Assembly (NCBI GenBank): GCA_910588875.1
Contig: CAJURT010000022.1
Span: 1 to 58,659, forward strand
Direction: 5' to 3'
Origin: an uncultured Lachnospiraceae bacterium
GTDB lineage: Bacteria; Bacillota; Clostridia; Lachnospirales; Lachnospiraceae
Length of the DNA stretch: 58,659 bases
Made by a program: the position numbers and the translations under genes. Position 1 is the stretch's first letter; every line of letters begins with the position of its first letter. The notes beneath the pieces were generated by a model. The model saw only the letters and a program-made list of their open reading frames with translations. It had not been told where the DNA came from and ran no database searches. Shown in pieces: positions 57,459 through 58,659 of this stretch.

Positions 57459-58550
57459 TTAAATAGCAGCAGAATTTTTCTTCATCCTTCCCATTACATA
57501 CCTATAATTGTTAATTATTCTTTCTTTTTCTTCCCTCTTTTTCCCATCTAACCACGTGGCAGCATACTGATGAATTGAAAAAGAGTTTACTGTCAGCTGG
57601 CCATAGCCATATTGGTTTACTGGAGAGAAATATTCTGGTGATAAGGCAATGAACCCTTCCCTCAGCTGTGTCTTCCCATTTCTTTTTAATCCATGTCTTT
57701 CTAATATTTGTGTTTGGTATGTTGGGGACGCTGTCAAGTTTATACTTCCATCCGGAAGAATAAAACTCAACTGGTTGTAGCTATCCATCATTTCTCTCAA
57801 TATTACATTATTTTTTACTGCACCAAACCCCAAACCAAAAGCTACATAATTGGAACTTTCAAAACCACAAAACAAATCGAATTGCAATAAGCTGTCCAAT
57901 GGTTTCACTAATTCCACATCTGTATCAAGATATATGCCCCCATGTTGGTTTATAATATCCAGCCTTGCATAATCAGGGACAAACCCCCATTTCATCATCT
58001 TATATGCCTGATGCATATAAACATTTTTTGACACATCATAATTGCTTTCATCCCAACGTACAATTTCATAATCTGGACAATGTTCCTTCCAAGTTTCTAT
58101 ATTTTTACGGAATTTTTCCGGCAGTTTACTTTTCCCAAACCAGCAGTAATGAATTTTTTTAGGTATAATTGTTGGTTTTGTATCATCAAATTTGATTTCG
58201 TCAGACTCCTCTGTAAACAAATCTGGAATATAAAAAATCCGACCATTGCATATCTCTATTTCATCTAACTGAAAAATTATCTCATCGATATATTTCATAC
58301 TCGTTATTAGCAAAAGGCACTCTTTAATTTCTTCCCCCATCTCGTTTACTGACAAAATTGGAATATTCTTTTCTATTGTTTCAATCATCCCACCATAGGT
58401 ATTATTATCTACTACATATAAAACCCTGGACCATAAATCATATTTTTTGCACAATTCAAAAAATTTCTGTCCTGCACAAAAACAGATAATCATCCTTTCC
58501 TGTACCTGATTTAAAAATTCATCCATAGAATAATTTTCAAACTGAATCAT
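57459..58550 (-). CDS. GT32-family (Gly_transf_sug) glycosyltransferase
   Basis: 363-aa protein with an N-terminal Rossmann-like domain (about 1-115, ICFCAGQKFFELCKKYDLWSRVLYVVDNN). A GT32 core follows: TIIPKKIHYCWFGKSKLP, DYARLDIINQHGGIYLDTDVELVKPLD with the DxD motif (DTD) and a C-terminal YAATWLDGKK. Visibly AT-rich. It is the first gene of this strand's cluster in the window; the 109 nt before it show no firm promoter, so the operon may start outside. Confidence 0.86.
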   Translation of the reverse strand: MIQFENYSMDEFLNQVQERMIICFCAGQKFFELCKKYDLWSRVLYVVDNNTYGGMIETIEKNIPILSVNEMGEEIKECLLLITSMKYIDEIIFQLDEIEICNGRIFYIPDLFTEESDEIKFDDTKPTIIPKKIHYCWFGKSKLPEKFRKNIETWKEHCPDYEIVRWDESNYDVSKNVYMHQAYKMMKWGFVPDYARLDIINQHGGIYLDTDVELVKPLDSLLQFDLFCGFESSNYVAFGLGFGAVKNNVILREMMDSYNQLSFILPDGSINLTASPTYQTQILERHGLKRNGKTQLREGFIALSPEYFSPVNQYGYGQLTVNSFSIHQYAATWLDGKKREEKERIINNYRYVMGRMKKNSAAI

Positions 58551-58659
58551 ATTGCCTTTCCCTTACCCAATCCCTAATATTAACCTATGATTACCTATTT
58601 TCTTCACCAGTTTACAACTTTTGAAATTTCCTAAAACCTGATAAAATGTAGTCTTCCAC

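Overview
The window looks like a chromosomal segment of a spore-forming Clostridia member, most likely Lachnospiraceae (inference from gene content, not from a database match). PolC-type DNA polymerase III, a CarD-like regulator, a YlmC/YmxH-like sporulation protein, a two-domain PPK2-type polyphosphate:AMP phosphotransferase, lipobox lipoproteins and strong AGGAGG ribosome sites all fit a low- to mid-GC Gram-positive anaerobe. No rRNA, tRNA, CRISPR array, transposase or integrase was found.

Layout. 1-5.8 kb: peptide importer oppABCDF with its own promoter. 5.8-19.7 kb: one long minus-strand housekeeping operon pyrH-frr-uppS-cdsA-dxr-rseP-(insert)-ispG-polC. 19.7-21.2 kb: nicotinamidase-like and Sfp-type genes. 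21.5-26.5 kb: a small unknown plus-strand gene, then a cobalamin-riboswitch operon encoding a lipoprotein CbiK chelatase and a metal-chelate ABC importer. 26.5-34.6 kb: YlmC-like, degenerate M28 lipoprotein, pap, BaiN-like flavoprotein, cmk, ispH and an S1-domain protein. 34.7-40.2 kb: metNIQ with a leader, a LysR regulator and a divergent Na+ symporter. 40.2-47.2 kb: a lipoprotein, pepV and a MacB-like export system with an NPCBM/S-layer-type exoprotein. 47.4-53.5 kb: pyrBI, a CarD-like regulator, a HAD phosphatase, pckA and a secreted cell-wall-binding protein. 53.5-58.6 kb: a large inverted repeat and a teichoic-acid or glycopolymer gene cluster.

Two things stand out. First, a three-gene cassette (DUF262/ParB-like protein, small ABC-type ATPase, HNH nuclease) sits exactly between rseP and ispG. 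It is AT-rich and is bracketed by a perfect 17-bp direct repeat that also forms the ispG ribosome-binding site, so the empty site can be read directly from the sequence. It has the parts of an anti-phage system, combining GmrS-like and Septu (PtuA/PtuB)-like components. Second, metNIQ is preceded by a consensus promoter, a 33-codon leader ORF with 11 Met and 3 Cys codons, and a textbook intrinsic terminator. This is the architecture of ribosome-mediated methionine attenuation, rather than the S-box or T-box usual in Firmicutes.

Other features worth a look: a 338-bp imperfect palindrome, a dispersed palindromic repeat that supplies the -10 box and leader of neighbouring genes, a poly-A frameshift at the start of the ylmC-like gene, and an M28-family lipoprotein that has lost metal ligands. 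Start codons were chosen by ribosome-binding site and signal-peptide position where the longest ORF was implausible. Everything here was read by eye; no alignment or folding program was run.
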